From Smaragdicoccus niigatensis DSM 44881 = NBRC 103563 (GTDB lineage: Bacteria; Actinomycetota; Actinomycetes; Mycobacteriales; Mycobacteriaceae): a stretch of 64,000 nt of DNA. This document shows, in pieces, positions 62,767 to 64,000 of the stretch; the first letter of the stretch is position 1, and every line of letters begins with the position of its first letter. The stretch covers positions 434,001 to 498,000 of the forward strand of contig NZ_AQXZ01000019.1 in assembly GCF_000380645.1 (NCBI RefSeq), in the 5' to 3' direction. The notes under the pieces were generated by a model. The model did no database searches. It was not told the origin of the DNA and was given only the letters and a program-made list of their open reading frames with translations. The translations under genes and the position numbers were made by a program.

Positions 62767-64000
62767 ATGCGCGTATTCAGTGCTTCAAATGGGCGACGAC
62801 GCATCGTGCGGTTCGCTTGCATCGCGTTTACCTGTTGCACTGTCGTCGGCCTCACGAGTTGCGCGTCGTCCCCCAAGTCGTCCGCGCTGAATTCCATTGA
62901 TCCCGCTGCATTCCAAGCCACCGTGGCAGCCGCGGTAAAAGATCTCCACGTCCCCGGCGCTGTCGTCCTACTTCGGACGCCGCAAGGCGAATACACCGCA
63001 CTAGTCGGCACCACCGAACTCGGGCAACAATCGCCGCCGAAAACGAGCACCCATTTCCGGATCGCGTCCAACACGAAGACGATGACCGCGGCGCTGATCG
63101 TGCTGCTGGCCCAGGACGGCAAACTCAAGTTCTCGGACCCGATATCCAAGTACGTCCCCGGTGTGCCGAACGGCGAAAACATCACCGTCGCCGAACTGTT
63201 GAAGATGCGCAGCGGGCTCTACGGATACACGAACGCGCCCGAACTGGCGGCGGTCATGGACTCCGACCCGTCCAAGGCGTGGACCCCACAAGAGGTGCTC
63301 GACATCGCATTCCAGCACCAGCCGAGTTTCGCACCGAACGAGTCCTACGAGTACAGCAACACCAACTACGCATTGCTGGGCCTGGTCGCGGAGAAGGTAG
63401 GTGGACATCCGCTGCACAACCAACTCCAAGACCGGTTGTTCACACCGCTCGGACTCGAGCAAACGGCGCTTCCCGCCGCTGACGCGGCCGGCACGATTCC
63501 GTCCCCCTACTCGCACGGCTACATGTATGGCGGATCGGCGTACGCGCTGGTCGACGAGCTATACCCCCCGGATATGCAGGCCGCCGCCGAGGCCGGAACA
63601 CTGAAACCGATCGATTACACGAATCAGAACAGCTCCTACGCCACGGCCGCCGGCGGAGCCATCTCGACGGCAGACGACTTGGCCGACTGGATGAAGGCGT
63701 TGGTATCGGGCAAGGTCTTCAATTCCGAATACCAAAAGCAGTGGTTCGACAGCTTGCAGCCCGAGGACCCGGACCACCCCGAGCTACAGCAGTATGGCTA
63801 CGGCATCAGCTACCAGCGTTTCGGACCGAAGAGCGCGATGTACTACCACGGCGGGGAACTGCCCGGATTCAACTCGTTCATCGGCTACGACCGGGACAAC
63901 GACGTGAGTCTTGTGATCTGGACGAATCTGACGCTGTCGCCGGACGGCAGGACCACCGCGCAGGCTTTGCTTCCGATCGTTCTCGACGAGATTTACGCCG
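62767..64000 (+). CDS. Beta-lactamase/D-Ala-D-Ala carboxypeptidase-family lipoprotein (3' end outside window)
   Basis: The frame is open from ATG 62767 to the window end (411 codons visible); GTG 62758 is an in-frame alternative. A basic N-region and hydrophobic core end in the lipobox VGLTSC, so it should be a lipoprotein on the outer face of the membrane. The serine beta-lactamase-like fold (PF00144) follows: the SxxK motif is RIASNTK near residue 98, the Y-x-N motif YEYSNTNY near 200, and an HxG motif YHGGELPG near 362. These are the class C beta-lactamase/esterase/DD-peptidase catalytic residues. Family members range from peptidoglycan carboxypeptidases to esterases, so the substrate is not determined. 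Only a short C-terminal tail appears to be missing. Confidence 0.9.
   Translation, partial: MRVFSASNGRRRIVRFACIAFTCCTVVGLTSCASSPKSSALNSIDPAAFQATVAAAVKDLHVPGAVVLLRTPQGEYTALVGTTELGQQSPPKTSTHFRIASNTKTMTAALIVLLAQDGKLKFSDPISKYVPGVPNGENITVAELLKMRSGLYGYTNAPELAAVMDSDPSKAWTPQEVLDIAFQHQPSFAPNESYEYSNTNYALLGLVAEKVGGHPLHNQLQDRLFTPLGLEQTALPAADAAGTIPSPYSHGYMYGGSAYALVDELYPPDMQAAAEAGTLKPIDYTNQNSSYATAAGGAISTADDLADWMKALVSGKVFNSEYQKQWFDSLQPEDPDHPELQQYGYGISYQRFGPKSAMYYHGGELPGFNSFIGYDRDNDVSLVIWTNLTLSPDGRTTAQALLPIVLDEIYA

Noticed and set aside
1-64000. CRISPR array or cas genes
   Set aside because: No regularly spaced repeats and no Cas motifs were seen; the only tandem repeat is the 17-bp pair at 31259-31292.

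Overview
The window is GC-rich actinobacterial DNA, most likely from a mycolic-acid actinomycete (Rhodococcus, Nocardia, Gordonia or a relative). The evidence is GC-rich third positions, many GTG/TTG starts, translationally coupled genes, WXG100/EspC-like small secreted proteins and a PknB-type serine/threonine kinase. No species call can be made from the sequence alone.

Layout. 1-12 kb is chromosomal backbone: sbcD (truncated by the window edge), sbcC and a NurA-like gene in one coupled operon; a transmembrane Ser/Thr kinase; an EspC-like / WXG-toxin / immunity operon; an N-formylglutamate amidohydrolase; a CAT-anticodon tRNA; and a subtilisin-like protease with a one-base frameshift. 12.2-61 kb is a dense defence island with almost no other genes. 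61.3-64 kb returns to ordinary genes: a small unknown gene, phoU, and a beta-lactamase-family lipoprotein cut by the window end.

The island has four blocks. (A) 12.25-16.87 kb: a divergent module in which an SF2 helicase and a DUF3696-type AAA ATPase share the same N-terminal winged-helix-like domain, with a small Cys-rich protein and a PLD/MIT_C-like protein downstream. I do not recognise this combination as a named system. (B) 17.0-30.1 kb: a DISARM-related set (drmB, drmA, a UvrD-like helicase and a 1557-residue sacsin-type GHKL ATPase-helicase fusion), divergent from a cytosine-5 methyltransferase plus Vsr endonuclease. (C) 31.4-36.7 kb: two overlapping cytosine-5 methyltransferases, an unknown winged-helix-like protein, an McrB-like AAA protein and an McrC-like nuclease, the arrangement of LlaJI-type restriction-modification. 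(D) 37.3-59.1 kb: a four-gene coupled operon (SNF2 helicase, 1432-residue adenine methyltransferase, 2073-residue DUF1998 helicase-nuclease, UvrD-like helicase) divergent from a three-gene coupled operon (DUF6361, phospholipase D-like protein, SNF2/SF2 helicase). A DUF726-like alpha/beta hydrolase with a zinc ribbon and a glycine-rich hydrophobic stretch follows.

IS481-family transposase remnants lie near 31.0 kb and 61.1 kb, bracketing blocks C and D, which suggests modular assembly by transposition. No intact transposase, integrase, CRISPR array or rRNA was seen. The three m5C methyltransferases and one m6A methyltransferase presumably mark host DNA for the linked helicase/nuclease machines; this is inference from gene families and gene order.
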